A DNA stretch of 64,000 nucleotides, taken from contig JAPWKE010000003.1 of the NCBI GenBank assembly GCA_028283655.1, positions 1,612,001-1,676,000 on the forward strand, in the 5' to 3' direction. This DNA is from Acidobacteriaceae bacterium. GTDB taxonomy: Bacteria > Acidobacteriota > Terriglobia > Terriglobales > Acidobacteriaceae. Of this stretch, positions 14,398-24,111 are shown in pieces (position 1 is the first letter of the stretch; each line of letters starts with the position of its first letter). The notes beneath the pieces are model-generated. The model was not told where the DNA came from. It saw nothing but the letters and a program-made list of their open reading frames with translations, and searched no databases. The position numbers and the translations under genes are program-made.

Positions 14398-17300
14398 ATG
14401 TGGATCGTCAAAGTCGCCCTAAACCGTCCATACACGTTCATCATTCTCGCGCTGTTGATTCTTCTTCTTGCGCCGGTGATGATCATGCGTACGCCCACGG
14501 ACATCTTTCCAAACATCAACATCCCCGTGGTCGCGGTGGCCTGGCAGTACACCGGCCTAAACCCTGAGGAAGTCGAAGGACGCCTGACAACGCCGTATGA
14601 GAAGGCGTTGACGACTCTCGTCGACAATATTCAGCACACTGAGTCGACAAGCTATAACGGCGTGTCGGTGGTGAAGCTTTACCTGCAGCCCGGGGCCAGC
14701 CTCGATACGGCCAACGCGCAGGTGACGGCGGCGTCGCAGTACCTTCTGCGTCAGTTGCCTCCCGGCATTTTGCCTCCTGAAATCATCAACTTCTCAGCAT
14801 CCAGCGTACCCATTCTTCAGATCGGCGTCTCCGGCAAGGGGCTCGACGAGCAGAAGCTGAATGACATTGCGACGAACATGGTTCGTCCGCAGCTGGTGAC
14901 GGTACCTGGCGCTGTTCTTCCGAACCCTTACGGCGGCAAGCAGCCTCAGATCACGATCAATATGGACCAGGCGAAGATGCAGGCCAAGGGTGTCTCCCCT
15001 GGTGACCTGCTGGCGGCCATGACGGCCCAGAACGTCGTAACTCCGTCGGGCACGGCAAAGATCGGCGGCACCGAGTACGACGTACGAACGAATGCGGCTC
15101 CTCATACGACCGAAGAACTGTCGGAGATGCCCATCAAGCAGGTCAACGGCTCGATGGTGTATGTACGGGACGTCGCTACTGTCTCCAACGGCGCTGCCTT
15201 CCAAACGAACGTAGTGCGTAAGGATGGACGCCGCGGTGTACTCATCAGCGTTCTGAAGTCCGGTACGGCGTCAACGATCGACGTGGTCCAGGGCATTCGC
15301 AAGAGTCTGACGCGCGCCTACCAGGTTTCACCTCAGGGCCTTGTTCTTACCCCCATCGGCGATCAGAGCGTCTTTGTACGTGAAGCCATCAAGGGCGTTA
15401 TTCGGGAAGCCATTATTGCGGCCGTCCTGACCGGCCTGATGATCCTGCTGTTCCTCGGATCCTGGCGATCGACGCTGATTATCGCGGTCTCCATTCCACT
15501 TTCGATCCTTGCCTCGGTGATCATCCTCGGATTGATCGGCGAGACGATCAACACCATGACGCTTGGCGGTCTTGCTCTTGCCGTCGGTATCCTGGTGGAC
15601 GATGCGACGGTTACGCTGGAAAACATTGAGCGCTTTCTCGAAGAGGGGTACCCGCTCTACGACGCCATTCTGGATGGTGCCGCGCAGATCTCAGTCCCTG
15701 CGCTGGTATCGACACTCTGCATCTGCATTGTGTTCATGCCGATGTTCTTCCTGACCGGCGTCGCACGTTTCCTCTTCGTCCCTCTGGCTGAAGCGGTCGT
15801 CTTCGCCATGCTCGCCTCCTATGTGCTTTCCCGCACACTGGTTCCGACGCTGGCTCTTTACCTGCTGAAGCATAAGAACACGGCGCCGTCGCGGAACCCG
15901 CTGGTCAACTTCCAGCGCGGTTTCGAGCGCCTCTTTGAAAACCTGCGTAGCAAGTATCAGTTGCTGCTCACGCGACTGGTGTTCCGTCGTGGTCTCTTTG
16001 TCCCCGCCTTCCTGCTTTTGTGTATCTGCTCTGCGGTGCTCATTCCATACCTCGGTCAGGACTTCTTCCCTGCGACAGACTCGGGCGAATTCATTCTTCA
16101 CTTCCGCATGCCAACCGGGACACGTATTGAAGAGTCGGCCCGTACGGCTGATCTGGTAGAGCACCGGATTCGCAGCATTGTTCCGGCGAAAGAGCTGAAT
16201 AACATCCTCGACAATATCGGCCTGCCTTACTCGCCGATGAATACGATGCACATGACCAATGGCACGATCGGTGCCGGTGATGGCGACATTATGGTGGAGT
16301 TGAATGAAGGCCATCGCCCAACAGCTGACTATCTGCGTGAGCTGCGCAAAGAGTTGCCGAAGAGCTTCCCGGGCGTAACGTTCTACTTCCTGCCCGCAGA
16401 TATCACGACGCAGATCCTGAACTTCGGCCTGCCAGCTCCGATCGACGTGCAGATTCAGGCGGATGACATGACGGCGAGTTCGAAGATCGCAGCCGACATG
16501 CTCACGAAACTACGCCAGGTGCCGGGCTTGACCGATCTGCGAATTCAACAGCCGCAAGATTACCCAACACTCGATATCAACGTGGATCGCACCAAGGCAG
16601 AGCAAGGCGGCTACACGACGCGAGATGTTGCGCAAAGCATGCTGAACTCGCTCTCGGGGTCTTTCCAGATCACACCCATGTTCTTCCTGAACTGGAGGAA
16701 CCATGTGAACTACAACATGGTGGCGCAGAACCCGCAGTATCGGATGAACTCTATCCAGGACCTGCAGAACATCCCGATCAACTCGGCTTCATCCACACCT
16801 CGGACCACGCCTGAAGTCCTGAACAATCTTGCGACGGTAGAACGCGGTCATGAGATGGCGACGATCAACCACTACAACATCCGTCGCGTAATGGATATCT
16901 ACGGTAACGTACAGGATCGCGATCTTGGAGCAGTAGCCGCACAGGTTACCAAGATCGTTGATAACGAACGCGCACAGGCACCTCGCGGCATGTTCCTTTC
17001 GGTTCGCGGCCAGGCATTAACGATGCGCTCGTCCTACATCGCGCTGCTCGGTGGCCTGCTCTTCGCTATCGTCCTGGTCTACGCGCTCATCGTGGTGAAC
17101 TTCCAAAGCTGGCTTGATCCGTTCATTATCATCACGGCTCTGCCTGCAGCTCTTGGCGGCATCATCCTTTTCCTCTTCCTGACGCATACGTCCCTATCAG
17201 TACCCGCGCTGATGGGAGCCATCATGTGTATGGGCGTCGCAACGGCAAACTCCATCCTGGTAGTTTCGTTCGCGAAGCTCAGATATGCAGAGCATAAGGA

Positions 17301-17577
17301 TGCAATTCTGGCAGCCATTGAAGCCGGTTCAACGCGCTTCCGTCCCGTACTGATGACCGCCCTGGCGATGATCATCGGCATGGTGCCGATGGCGCTTGGC
17401 CTTGGTGATGGTGGCGAGCAGAATGCGCCACTCGGTCGCGCTGTCATCGGTGGCCTGATGTGCGCAACCGTCGCCACGCTTATCTTCGTCCCCTCGGTGT
17501 TTGCCTTGCTGCACAGCAGCCGCAAGAAAGAAGCACCCGCTGATTCCCTGTCACATTCGGAGCCTACTCATGCCTAA
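14398..17577 (+). CDS. RND efflux transporter permease (HAE1/AcrB-like)
   Basis: 1059 residues from the ATG at 14398, which starts the usual MWIVKVALNRPYTFIILALLILLL. A GTG at 14320 is in frame but would add an unusual leader. Twelve membrane segments are expected: one at the N-terminus, a block of five after each large periplasmic loop, and one central; the proton-relay pair is in LGGLALAVGILVDDATVTLENIE (DD). The second half repeats the fold (GRAVIGGLMCATVATLIFVP). It would pump substrates through the adaptor and outer-membrane channel encoded next. The drug-type DD motif argues against heavy-metal specificity. The adaptor gene overlaps its stop codon. Confidence 0.93.
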   Translation: MWIVKVALNRPYTFIILALLILLLAPVMIMRTPTDIFPNINIPVVAVAWQYTGLNPEEVEGRLTTPYEKALTTLVDNIQHTESTSYNGVSVVKLYLQPGASLDTANAQVTAASQYLLRQLPPGILPPEIINFSASSVPILQIGVSGKGLDEQKLNDIATNMVRPQLVTVPGAVLPNPYGGKQPQITINMDQAKMQAKGVSPGDLLAAMTAQNVVTPSGTAKIGGTEYDVRTNAAPHTTEELSEMPIKQVNGSMVYVRDVATVSNGAAFQTNVVRKDGRRGVLISVLKSGTASTIDVVQGIRKSLTRAYQVSPQGLVLTPIGDQSVFVREAIKGVIREAIIAAVLTGLMILLFLGSWRSTLIIAVSIPLSILASVIILGLIGETINTMTLGGLALAVGILVDDATVTLENIERFLEEGYPLYDAILDGAAQISVPALVSTLCICIVFMPMFFLTGVARFLFVPLAEAVVFAMLASYVLSRTLVPTLALYLLKHKNTAPSRNPLVNFQRGFERLFENLRSKYQLLLTRLVFRRGLFVPAFLLLCICSAVLIPYLGQDFFPATDSGEFILHFRMPTGTRIEESARTADLVEHRIRSIVPAKELNNILDNIGLPYSPMNTMHMTNGTIGAGDGDIMVELNEGHRPTADYLRELRKELPKSFPGVTFYFLPADITTQILNFGLPAPIDVQIQADDMTASSKIAADMLTKLRQVPGLTDLRIQQPQDYPTLDINVDRTKAEQGGYTTRDVAQSMLNSLSGSFQITPMFFLNWRNHVNYNMVAQNPQYRMNSIQDLQNIPINSASSTPRTTPEVLNNLATVERGHEMATINHYNIRRVMDIYGNVQDRDLGAVAAQVTKIVDNERAQAPRGMFLSVRGQALTMRSSYIALLGGLLFAIVLVYALIVVNFQSWLDPFIIITALPAALGGIILFLFLTHTSLSVPALMGAIMCMGVATANSILVVSFAKLRYAEHKDAILAAIEAGSTRFRPVLMTALAMIIGMVPMALGLGDGGEQNAPLGRAVIGGLMCATVATLIFVPSVFALLHSSRKKEAPADSLSHSEPTHA

Positions 17578-18853
17578 CGAGAACCTTCACACTCACGGTC
17601 AGCCTGCGGAACCGACGACACTGCAGCAAGAGGGCCTGGCTGACACCAGCCCATCGTCTCCCGCTTCAGATCACGTGACAAACCCGCATAACGAGGTAAT
17701 GACTGTGGACACGACGTCACGTCTTGGCAATGGACCGCGTCTCGCTGTCGCTGTTGTAGCAATTCTTCTTGTTGTTGCAATTGTGGCCGGCATCATGAGC
17801 CGATCGCACTCAGAAGAGAAGCTGGAGCAAGCCACGCAGGAATCGGCGACTCTCTCCGTCTTCGTGACAACTCCTTCCAACGGAGCCAAGTCGCAGGAGC
17901 TTCGACTGCCCGCGAACACTGAGGCTTATGTTGACACGCCGATCTTCTCGCGAACCAACGGCTATCTGCAGAAGTGGTTTGCCGACATCGGAACGCACGT
18001 CAGCAAGGGCCAGCTCCTCGCGATCGTAGAGACGCCGGAAGTCGACCAGCAGGTGCAGCAGGCAGAAGCTGAAGTCAATACAGCCAAAGCCAACGCTCAG
18101 CTCGCAGAGATTACCAGCAACCGCTGGAAGGCACTGCTGGCAAAGAACGCGGTCTCTCATCAGGAAGCGGATCAGGCTTCAAGCGATTTGACCGCACGCC
18201 AGGCGGCGTTGAACTCCTCGCAGGCAAACCTTCGCCGTCTGCAGCAGATGCAGGGCTTCGAGCGCATCTACGCTCCGTTCGCTGGTGTCATCACGGCTCG
18301 TAACGTCGATATCGGCTCGCTGATTCAGGCTGGCGACTCGAGCAACGTACACTCCGAGCTGTTCCATATCTCTTCGATCGACAAGCTCCGTCTCTTCGTT
18401 CCGGTTCCTGAAGTGAACGTCAGCGCAGTCCACGTTGGCGAGCAGGTTCCCGTGACCTCCGATGCCTTCCCCGGCGAGAAGTTCTCCGGCACCATCGTTC
18501 GCGACTCCACCTCCATCGATACGGCGACTCGTACGCTGAACATGGAAGTGGATATGGACAATCCGGACCACAAGATGTTGCCGGGACAGTATGCGTTTGT
18601 TCATCTGCCGCTGGCCGCTGGCGCACACTCTCTGACGCTGCCCTCGAACACGATCCTCTTCCGCGCAGAAGGTCTGCGTGTAGGCGTCGTGCGCGATGGC
18701 AAGATACATCTGCAGCCAATCCAGATCGGTCATGACTATGGAGCGACGGTTGAAGTCATCCAGGGCCTGACCGAACAGGATGAAGTTGTGCTGAACCCGT
18801 CCGACTCTCTCGCCGAAGGTCAGCCCGTACGGGTTGAAGGGGGTAAGCAGTAA
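17570..18853 (+). CDS. RND periplasmic adaptor (membrane fusion protein)
   Basis: 427 residues. The N-terminal cytosolic tail (about 55 residues) precedes one membrane anchor (LAVAVVAILLVVAIVAGIM), then come the lipoyl half-motifs (ANTEAYVDTPIFSRTNGYLQKWFADIGTHVSKGQLLAIVETPEVD), an alpha-hairpin coiled coil (VQQAEAEVNTAKANAQLAE ... SSQANLRRLQQMQ), the second lipoyl half (IYAPFAGVITARNVDIGSLI) and a beta-barrel. Start ATG 17570 overlaps the permease stop by eight bases; its own stop overlaps the next ATG (TAATG). The long N-terminal tail is unusual for adaptors but common in this branch. Confidence 0.92.
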   Translation: MPNENLHTHGQPAEPTTLQQEGLADTSPSSPASDHVTNPHNEVMTVDTTSRLGNGPRLAVAVVAILLVVAIVAGIMSRSHSEEKLEQATQESATLSVFVTTPSNGAKSQELRLPANTEAYVDTPIFSRTNGYLQKWFADIGTHVSKGQLLAIVETPEVDQQVQQAEAEVNTAKANAQLAEITSNRWKALLAKNAVSHQEADQASSDLTARQAALNSSQANLRRLQQMQGFERIYAPFAGVITARNVDIGSLIQAGDSSNVHSELFHISSIDKLRLFVPVPEVNVSAVHVGEQVPVTSDAFPGEKFSGTIVRDSTSIDTATRTLNMEVDMDNPDHKMLPGQYAFVHLPLAAGAHSLTLPSNTILFRAEGLRVGVVRDGKIHLQPIQIGHDYGATVEVIQGLTEQDEVVLNPSDSLAEGQPVRVEGGKQ

Positions 18854-20427
18854 TGCAGAACGCTAAAGCTATACGGCAAGCTCCAGCCGTCGCATTAGCG
18901 TTTGCGGCGCTGATGACACTGGCAGGTTGCAAGGTGGGCCCGAACTACAAAAGGCCCGCTGCGATCATGCCTCCGACGAACACGTACAAGGAAGCTCCTC
19001 CCTCGACATACGGCGAGAGCTGGGCCCAGGCCACACCAGCAGATGCTGCCCTCAAAGGCGACTGGTGGACTCTGTTCAGCGATCCCAAGCTGAACGAGTT
19101 GGAGCCGCAGGTCGACACAGCCAACCAGACCCTGAAACAGGCCGAAGCAAACTTCCGCGCGGCACGTTCCGCAATCGGCTATGCTCGCAGCTTCGAAGCG
19201 CCGACCATCGGTGTCTCGCCACTATTTGGGGCGACACGCACGTCAGCCAATCAGCCCTACTTCACGAAGACCAGTGCCAATGATGGAGACGGAAACTTTT
19301 CGCTTCCAGTGGATCTTTCGTGGGAGTTGGACGTCTGGGGACGTGTTCGCCGCGGCGTAACGCAGGCACGAGAGAACGCACAGGCGTCCTTTGCCGACCT
19401 CGAGAACGCTCGCCTCTCTCTACACGCGGAACTGGCGATGGACTACTTCCGTCTGCGCTCTGACGACGCGCAACTGCGACTCTACACGGACACAATTCAG
19501 GCTTACGAGCGCGCATTGGATTTGACTCAGGCTCGCTTTGAAGGTGGCGTGTCACCGCAGTCCGATGTCACGCAGGCGAAGACGCAGTTGGAAACAGCTC
19601 GTGTGCAGCGTACGGACCTCTTGCAGGACCGTGCAAACGCAGAGCACGCCATCGCTGTACTGATGGGCAAAGCGCCGTCCTCCGTGAGCATCGCGGCCCA
19701 GGTGATCACTCCGCCGATTCAAAACGTCGTTATGACCGACAACGGAACGTCGCAGACGCCAGGCACTCATGTGCCCAGCCCTACGTCGAACAATCCGGCC
19801 GCGGCAATTGGGCCGGTGCTTCCTGCAATTCCCGGTGTGATGCCAACGGTGCTGCTTGAGCGCCGCCCAGACATCGCAGCCAGCGAACGCCGGATGGCCG
19901 CAGCCAATGAAGCCATTGGCATTGCCCAGGCTGCGTACTACCCTCAGTTCTCGATCTCCGCTATGGGTGGTTTTACCGGAACGTCGATGTTGAACTGGTT
20001 TACGTGGCCTAGCCGCATGTTTGCTGTTGGCCCAACGTTCAGCCAGACGATCTTCGACTTCGGGCGTCGTCGCTCGAACAAGGAGATGACGGAAGCACAG
20101 TATGACGCTGCCACGGCAAACTATCGCCAGACAGCTCTGACTGCGTTCCAGCAGGTCGAAGACAACCTGGCCGCTCTGCACACGCTGGAGACCGAAGCAG
20201 CTCAACAGCGTGAAGCTACGGCTGCGGCGGAGCGTTCGCTGCAGCTCTTCAATGATCGCTATGAAGGCGGCGTGGACACCTATCTGCAGGTGATCACCTG
20301 GCAGACATCGGCGCTGATGAACGAGCGCAACGACCTGATCATTCAACAGCGCAGGCTGGAAGCCTCCGTGCTGCTGATCAAGGCACTCGGCGGTGGATGG
20401 AATGCCAGCACGATTCCGCACCTCTAA
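18853..20427 (+). CDS. NodT-type outer-membrane efflux channel lipoprotein
   Basis: 524 residues. The lipobox LMTLAGC follows an N-terminal hydrophobic segment, and CKVGPNYKRPA is the hallmark of the NodT/OprM group. Two outer-membrane-efflux repeats follow (ANQTLKQAEANFRAARSAIGYARS and LERRPDIAASERRMAAANEAIGIAQAAYYP), ending with DNLAALHTLETEAAQQREA and RYEGGVDTYLQVITWQT. An unusual Pro/Thr/Asn-rich insertion (TSQTPGTHVPSPTSNNPAAAIGP split over about residues 299-325) lies between the repeats. It is the third gene of the RND operon, coupled to the adaptor by a one-base overlap. Confidence 0.93.
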   Translation: MQNAKAIRQAPAVALAFAALMTLAGCKVGPNYKRPAAIMPPTNTYKEAPPSTYGESWAQATPADAALKGDWWTLFSDPKLNELEPQVDTANQTLKQAEANFRAARSAIGYARSFEAPTIGVSPLFGATRTSANQPYFTKTSANDGDGNFSLPVDLSWELDVWGRVRRGVTQARENAQASFADLENARLSLHAELAMDYFRLRSDDAQLRLYTDTIQAYERALDLTQARFEGGVSPQSDVTQAKTQLETARVQRTDLLQDRANAEHAIAVLMGKAPSSVSIAAQVITPPIQNVVMTDNGTSQTPGTHVPSPTSNNPAAAIGPVLPAIPGVMPTVLLERRPDIAASERRMAAANEAIGIAQAAYYPQFSISAMGGFTGTSMLNWFTWPSRMFAVGPTFSQTIFDFGRRRSNKEMTEAQYDAATANYRQTALTAFQQVEDNLAALHTLETEAAQQREATAAAERSLQLFNDRYEGGVDTYLQVITWQTSALMNERNDLIIQQRRLEASVLLIKALGGGWNASTIPHL

Positions 20428-20428
20428 G

Positions 20429-20468
20429 AACGTGTGTCTTCCTGTAGCCTAGAAGGGAGACACACGTT
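20429..20468 (+). promoter_or_regulatory. Hairpin enclosing the SD sequence of the next gene
   Basis: AACGTGTGTCTTCC (20429-20442) pairs with bases 20455-20468 (one G-U pair). The 3' arm contains GGGAG (20455-20459), the SD of the membrane protein starting at 20470. No T-run follows, so it is not a typical terminator. It could hold translation of the next gene down or stabilise the end of the RND message. Confidence 0.6.
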
Positions 20469-20469
20469 G

Positions 20470-20871
20470 ATGCACTCTTCCCCGCACTATCCGCTTTGGT
20501 TTCGAGATTGGCTTTGCATTGCAGGCGTTGCCGCGCTGGCGATTGCTGGCGAATGCCTTATTGCTGCAGCCATGCGAACGTTGGGTGACCTTGACGACAT
20601 CCGGGCAGTAAGTGGGCTGCCGGGTGCCATCAAGGCAGTACTCTCCAGCCCTTTGTTCGTCATCGGCGCTCTCTGCATGGCGCTGAACTTCTTCGCGCTG
20701 CTCTTCACGCTTTCGATTGTGAACCTGTCGCTGGCTGCGCCTGCAACCGCCTCGCTGACCTATATCGGTAATGCGATTGCCGCAAAGCTCTTCCTTGGCG
20801 AAAACGTCGACAGACGGCGCTGGCTTGCGACAATGTTTGTAGCTATGGGCGTCGCGCTGATCTCGCGCTAA
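20470..20871 (+). CDS. Small DMT/EamA-like membrane protein
   Basis: 133 residues with four hydrophobic segments: LCIAGVAALAIAGECLIAAAM, VIGALCMALNFFALLFTLSIV, PATASLTYIGNAIAAKLFLG, and LATMFVAMGVALIS. The pattern of a half-size drug/metabolite transporter with a short Gly/Asn-rich loop GNAIAAKLFLGENVDRRRW and terminal MGVALIS resembles EamA half-domains, which work as dimers. It follows the RND operon by 42 bases and may be read from the same message, but its SD lies inside a strong hairpin. A TTG at 20467 directly before the ATG is also in frame. The last codons overlap the hpnE stop on the opposite strand. Confidence 0.7.
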   Translation: MHSSPHYPLWFRDWLCIAGVAALAIAGECLIAAAMRTLGDLDDIRAVSGLPGAIKAVLSSPLFVIGALCMALNFFALLFTLSIVNLSLAAPATASLTYIGNAIAAKLFLGENVDRRRWLATMFVAMGVALISR

Positions 20872-22205
20872 CGAGCGAAGAGGCGGGCAAGTCCATCCGG
20901 CTTCAACTCAGGTGCGAGCGTAGAGCGTCCGAGAATGCTCGTTGCGGCAAGGCGACCGCTGCGAATGCCGCCTTCCATCGTGCTTGGCCAACCACTGGCG
21001 GTCCAGTCACCAGCGAGATAAAGATCGTCGCCTGCAACATTGCTTGCAGGACGAATAACGTCTAGCCCCGGAGTCACGGAGAAGGTAGCCCGGGCCTCTT
21101 TCAGGATGCCGGACTTGAGAACCTTCGCTTCCCGCACTCGTGGGAAGAAGAGTTCAAGCTCGCGCAGAGCCGAACCAAGAATCACCTCGCGCCCCATCTT
21201 CAACTCTGCGTGCGAAGCCGAGATCACAAGCTCAAGGTACTGCCCTGCCTCACCCGTCTTGCGGATACGGGTCTTGTTGAAGAGCCACTGAATACGCGTA
21301 TCCAGTAGCGCAGCATGATCCAGATCGCAAACATCGCGGTCAAACCAGAGATGGATCGTCGTGATCGGCGCGTGAACGAAATTTTCAACGTTGGGTACAG
21401 AGATCAGGCGCGCCGTTTGTTCAAACGGCAACGCGAGAACAAGGTACTTTGCCTTTGCGATTAAACCCTCAGCGCCGTGAAGATGCCACACACCAGCAAG
21501 ATGCTCAATGCGCTCCACGCTCGTACGAAGACGAAGCTCCGTCCCCTGCTGCTCCGCCAGCTCCGCGATGTGTGAGTAGAACGTGCTCAACGGTTGCGTA
21601 GGAATACCCATGCGGCCGCCTTCTGCAGACTTCACGAACGCTTCGTGGAAGACCTGACCGGCATAGCGCATGGAGCAACGCTCGAAGCTGTCGTTCAACG
21701 TGGCAACAACGATCGGCTCCCAGAAGTGCCGGATGGCACGCTCGGGCTGCCCGGTACGCTTCAGCCACTGGGCAAAGCTCTCGCTATCGCTCTGCGGATA
21801 GCCGCGGAAGAACTGCATGAGCCCGCGTCCGATGGCAGCCTTCTCCACCAGCGAAAGCATCGGTGCGCGGAGGAAGTCAAAGGAGCCGCGCACCGATGTT
21901 CCGGCGCGAAGAACGCTCTTGCGTCCCCCCGGCTCGAGGAATGGAATCTCGCTGTACCAGCGAATGTGCTGATCGGCCCCACTGCGACGGCAGAGATCAA
22001 CAAGGTTCACGCAGCAGCCGAGCATGACATGCTGCGAGTCAATCGTTTCCTGCAGCGCGGGATGCTCATACGAGTACGCGCGACCACCCACGTAAGGCTT
22101 GCGCTCCAACAGAAGCGGGCGAAGCCCTGCCGAGCTGAGGTCTACGGCTGCGGCAAGGCCAGCAACGCCTGCGCCGATAATGGCTACGTCCTGCACTGCG
22201 CTCAT
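20868..22205 (-). CDS. hpnE: Hydroxysqualene dehydroxylase HpnE
   Basis: 445 residues of the FAD-dependent amine-oxidase/phytoene-desaturase fold. The N-terminus carries the dinucleotide motif VAIIGAGVAGLAAAVDLSSAGLRPLLLERKPYVGGRAYSY and the C-terminus the family motif DLYLAGDWTASGWPSTMEGGIRSGRLAA. HpnE reduces hydroxysqualene to squalene, the last step of the HpnCDE route that feeds hopanoid synthesis. The gene is last of a four-gene operon in which each stop overlaps the next start by four bases (ATGA). No squalene-hopene cyclase is in the window. Confidence 0.9.
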   Translation of the reverse strand: MSAVQDVAIIGAGVAGLAAAVDLSSAGLRPLLLERKPYVGGRAYSYEHPALQETIDSQHVMLGCCVNLVDLCRRSGADQHIRWYSEIPFLEPGGRKSVLRAGTSVRGSFDFLRAPMLSLVEKAAIGRGLMQFFRGYPQSDSESFAQWLKRTGQPERAIRHFWEPIVVATLNDSFERCSMRYAGQVFHEAFVKSAEGGRMGIPTQPLSTFYSHIAELAEQQGTELRLRTSVERIEHLAGVWHLHGAEGLIAKAKYLVLALPFEQTARLISVPNVENFVHAPITTIHLWFDRDVCDLDHAALLDTRIQWLFNKTRIRKTGEAGQYLELVISASHAELKMGREVILGSALRELELFFPRVREAKVLKSGILKEARATFSVTPGLDVIRPASNVAGDDLYLAGDWTASGWPSTMEGGIRSGRLAATSILGRSTLAPELKPDGLARLFAR

Positions 22206-23146
22206 CCGAAGACGCGTGCCCCGTACGCCTGCGCCATGCCAAGCCCTAGCACCCGAAGCTTGCGTGCGCTGGACACGCTGACCCGCGTATGGAAGACAGC
22301 CGCGGGATCATCGGCTATAAGGTCGAGCAGCAAGCGGTAGATCTTGATAAGCACACGCATCGCCGCGCGCGAATCCTTATCCAGCAACGGGATCAGTTGT
22401 TCGGAGCGGCGGTAGAGTTTTTGCGCCGTCCCCTGAATGCCCATGATGAGCTCAAGCTCATTGCGGGCAGGCGTTGAGCCGTTGCAAAGAGCAAAAAGAC
22501 GCTCGACAGAAACCTTGTACTCCGAGAGCTTATCTTCCGGCAGATACACCCGGCCACGCTCTGCATCTTCCTTCACATCGCGCAGGATGTTGGTGAGCTG
22601 GAAGGCGATACCTGTATCGACAGCAAGCTGCTCGGCTTTGCGGTCCGAGTAGCCAAAGATACGAATGCAGACCAACCCAACCACCGATGCTACGAGGTAG
22701 CAGTAACGCTCCAGCGCAGGCAATGTCTGGTAGACCTGAACGGTCTTGCCGTCGATCGTAAGCAAATCCGTACCTTCAGGCTGCGGATTCAGATCGAGCG
22801 TCGTTCCTGCGATGAGCTGGTCGAGCAAGTCGTCCGGGATATTGAAGCGGCGCTGCGTATCCATGAGCGCCACGAAGAGCGGATCGTTGCTTTCACCGCT
22901 TTTGCTCGCGGCCTTCCACTGCGCGGTCCACTCAGCCATCGCCGTACGGCGTGCATCGAGCGAAAGAGATTCGTCGTCGGAGAGATCGTCTGCCTTGCGC
23001 ATGAACGCGTAGACCGCGCACATCGCGTCCGACTTATGCTGCGGCAGCACACGGAAGGCGTAGTAGAAGTTCTTCGCTTCAACACGCGCGACGTTGCGGC
23101 AGTACTCGTAGGCTTCCACTAGTTTGAGTTGCCCAACTTCGTTCAT
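22202..23146 (-). CDS. hpnD: Presqualene diphosphate synthase HpnD
   Basis: 314 residues of the squalene/phytoene synthase family. The two aspartate-rich metal-binding motifs are visible, FMRKADDLSDDESL and LTNILRDVKEDAERGRVYLPED, along with RNVARVEAKNFYYAFRVLP at the N-terminus. HpnD condenses two farnesyl diphosphates to presqualene diphosphate. Four-base overlaps on both sides couple it to hpnC and hpnE. Assignment as D rather than C follows gene order and the KNFYYAFRVLP signature. Confidence 0.92.
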   Translation of the reverse strand: MNEVGQLKLVEAYEYCRNVARVEAKNFYYAFRVLPQHKSDAMCAVYAFMRKADDLSDDESLSLDARRTAMAEWTAQWKAASKSGESNDPLFVALMDTQRRFNIPDDLLDQLIAGTTLDLNPQPEGTDLLTIDGKTVQVYQTLPALERYCYLVASVVGLVCIRIFGYSDRKAEQLAVDTGIAFQLTNILRDVKEDAERGRVYLPEDKLSEYKVSVERLFALCNGSTPARNELELIMGIQGTAQKLYRRSEQLIPLLDKDSRAAMRVLIKIYRLLLDLIADDPAAVFHTRVSVSSARKLRVLGLGMAQAYGARVFG

Positions 23147-24111
23147 CGTGCTCCCCCGCGCTTCGGAAGAATGATCGCCTGCAACTTGCCGCCGACCGCT
23201 CCAAAGAGAAGACGCAGCTTCATGCCTTTTGTCACTACCGGGCGCGACTTCAGCGTGTTGTAGCTCTGCCCTGCGATCGCATCCAGGATGGCATGGCCGC
23301 CCTTCGCAAAGAGAGTGAGGGTGGACGCAAGATCACGATCCACAAGCTTCGTAATCTGCTGCCCATGCGTAAGCCGTGCCCGAGCGTCTTCTACGAGGAA
23401 ACGCATCATCGCTTCATAGTTGGAATCGAAGTGGCGATTAGCGATCTGCTCATCCGTTACGCCAAAGCGGGCCATCACATCAGCCGGAAGATACCGACGG
23501 CCACGCCCCCAGTCCTGCACCACGTCCTGGTAAAAGTTCGCGAGCTGAAGACCGGTGCAGATCTCATCCGAGAGCTGCATCAGGCGCTCATCCTTGTAAC
23601 CGCAAACGAGCAGCACGAGCCGACCAACAGGATTCGCCGAGTAACGCGAGTACTTCTCCAGCGTGGCGAGCGATTCGTGATGTGTATAGGTCTGGTCCTG
23701 CTCAAACGCCGAGATCAGGTCGTCAAACGGCTGCTGCGGCAGTTGGCACTCCGCAATCGTCGGCTCAAGGGCCACGAAAACGGGATGCCGCGAGGCCTGC
23801 GGATTCTGAAAGCACTCCTGCAACATGCCGCGCCAGGCAGCAAGCAGCTTTGTCGCTACAGCCGTGTCGCCGACTTCGTCTCCAAGATCGTCCGAAGTGC
23901 GGCAGAAGCCGTAGACCGAGAAGAAGTGCTTGCGCAGTGGCTTCGGCAGAAAGACTGTGGCGACATGAAAGTTCTCGTAGTGCGTCGTGGCCAGGTGCTC
24001 ACACCACTCTTCGGCGTCGGCCAGCGAAGGACGCAGCACAGGTGTGCGATAGAAGGCAGGTGCCTCCTGCAGGCGATCGTCAATGGCGTCTACATCGCGT
24101 GCGGTAATCAT
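23143..24111 (-). CDS. hpnC: Hydroxysqualene synthase HpnC
   Basis: 322 residues, also a squalene/phytoene synthase homologue, with FCRTSDDLGDEVGD and LANFYQDVVQDWGRGRRYLPAD as the two metal-binding motifs and HYENFHVATVFLPKPLRKHF near the N-terminus, as in HpnC. It converts presqualene diphosphate to hydroxysqualene, the substrate of HpnE. It has an N-terminal extension of about 35 residues before the family core. Its ATG overlaps the stop of the upstream dehydrogenase. Confidence 0.92.
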   Translation of the reverse strand: MITARDVDAIDDRLQEAPAFYRTPVLRPSLADAEEWCEHLATTHYENFHVATVFLPKPLRKHFFSVYGFCRTSDDLGDEVGDTAVATKLLAAWRGMLQECFQNPQASRHPVFVALEPTIAECQLPQQPFDDLISAFEQDQTYTHHESLATLEKYSRYSANPVGRLVLLVCGYKDERLMQLSDEICTGLQLANFYQDVVQDWGRGRRYLPADVMARFGVTDEQIANRHFDSNYEAMMRFLVEDARARLTHGQQITKLVDRDLASTLTLFAKGGHAILDAIAGQSYNTLKSRPVVTKGMKLRLLFGAVGGKLQAIILPKRGGAR

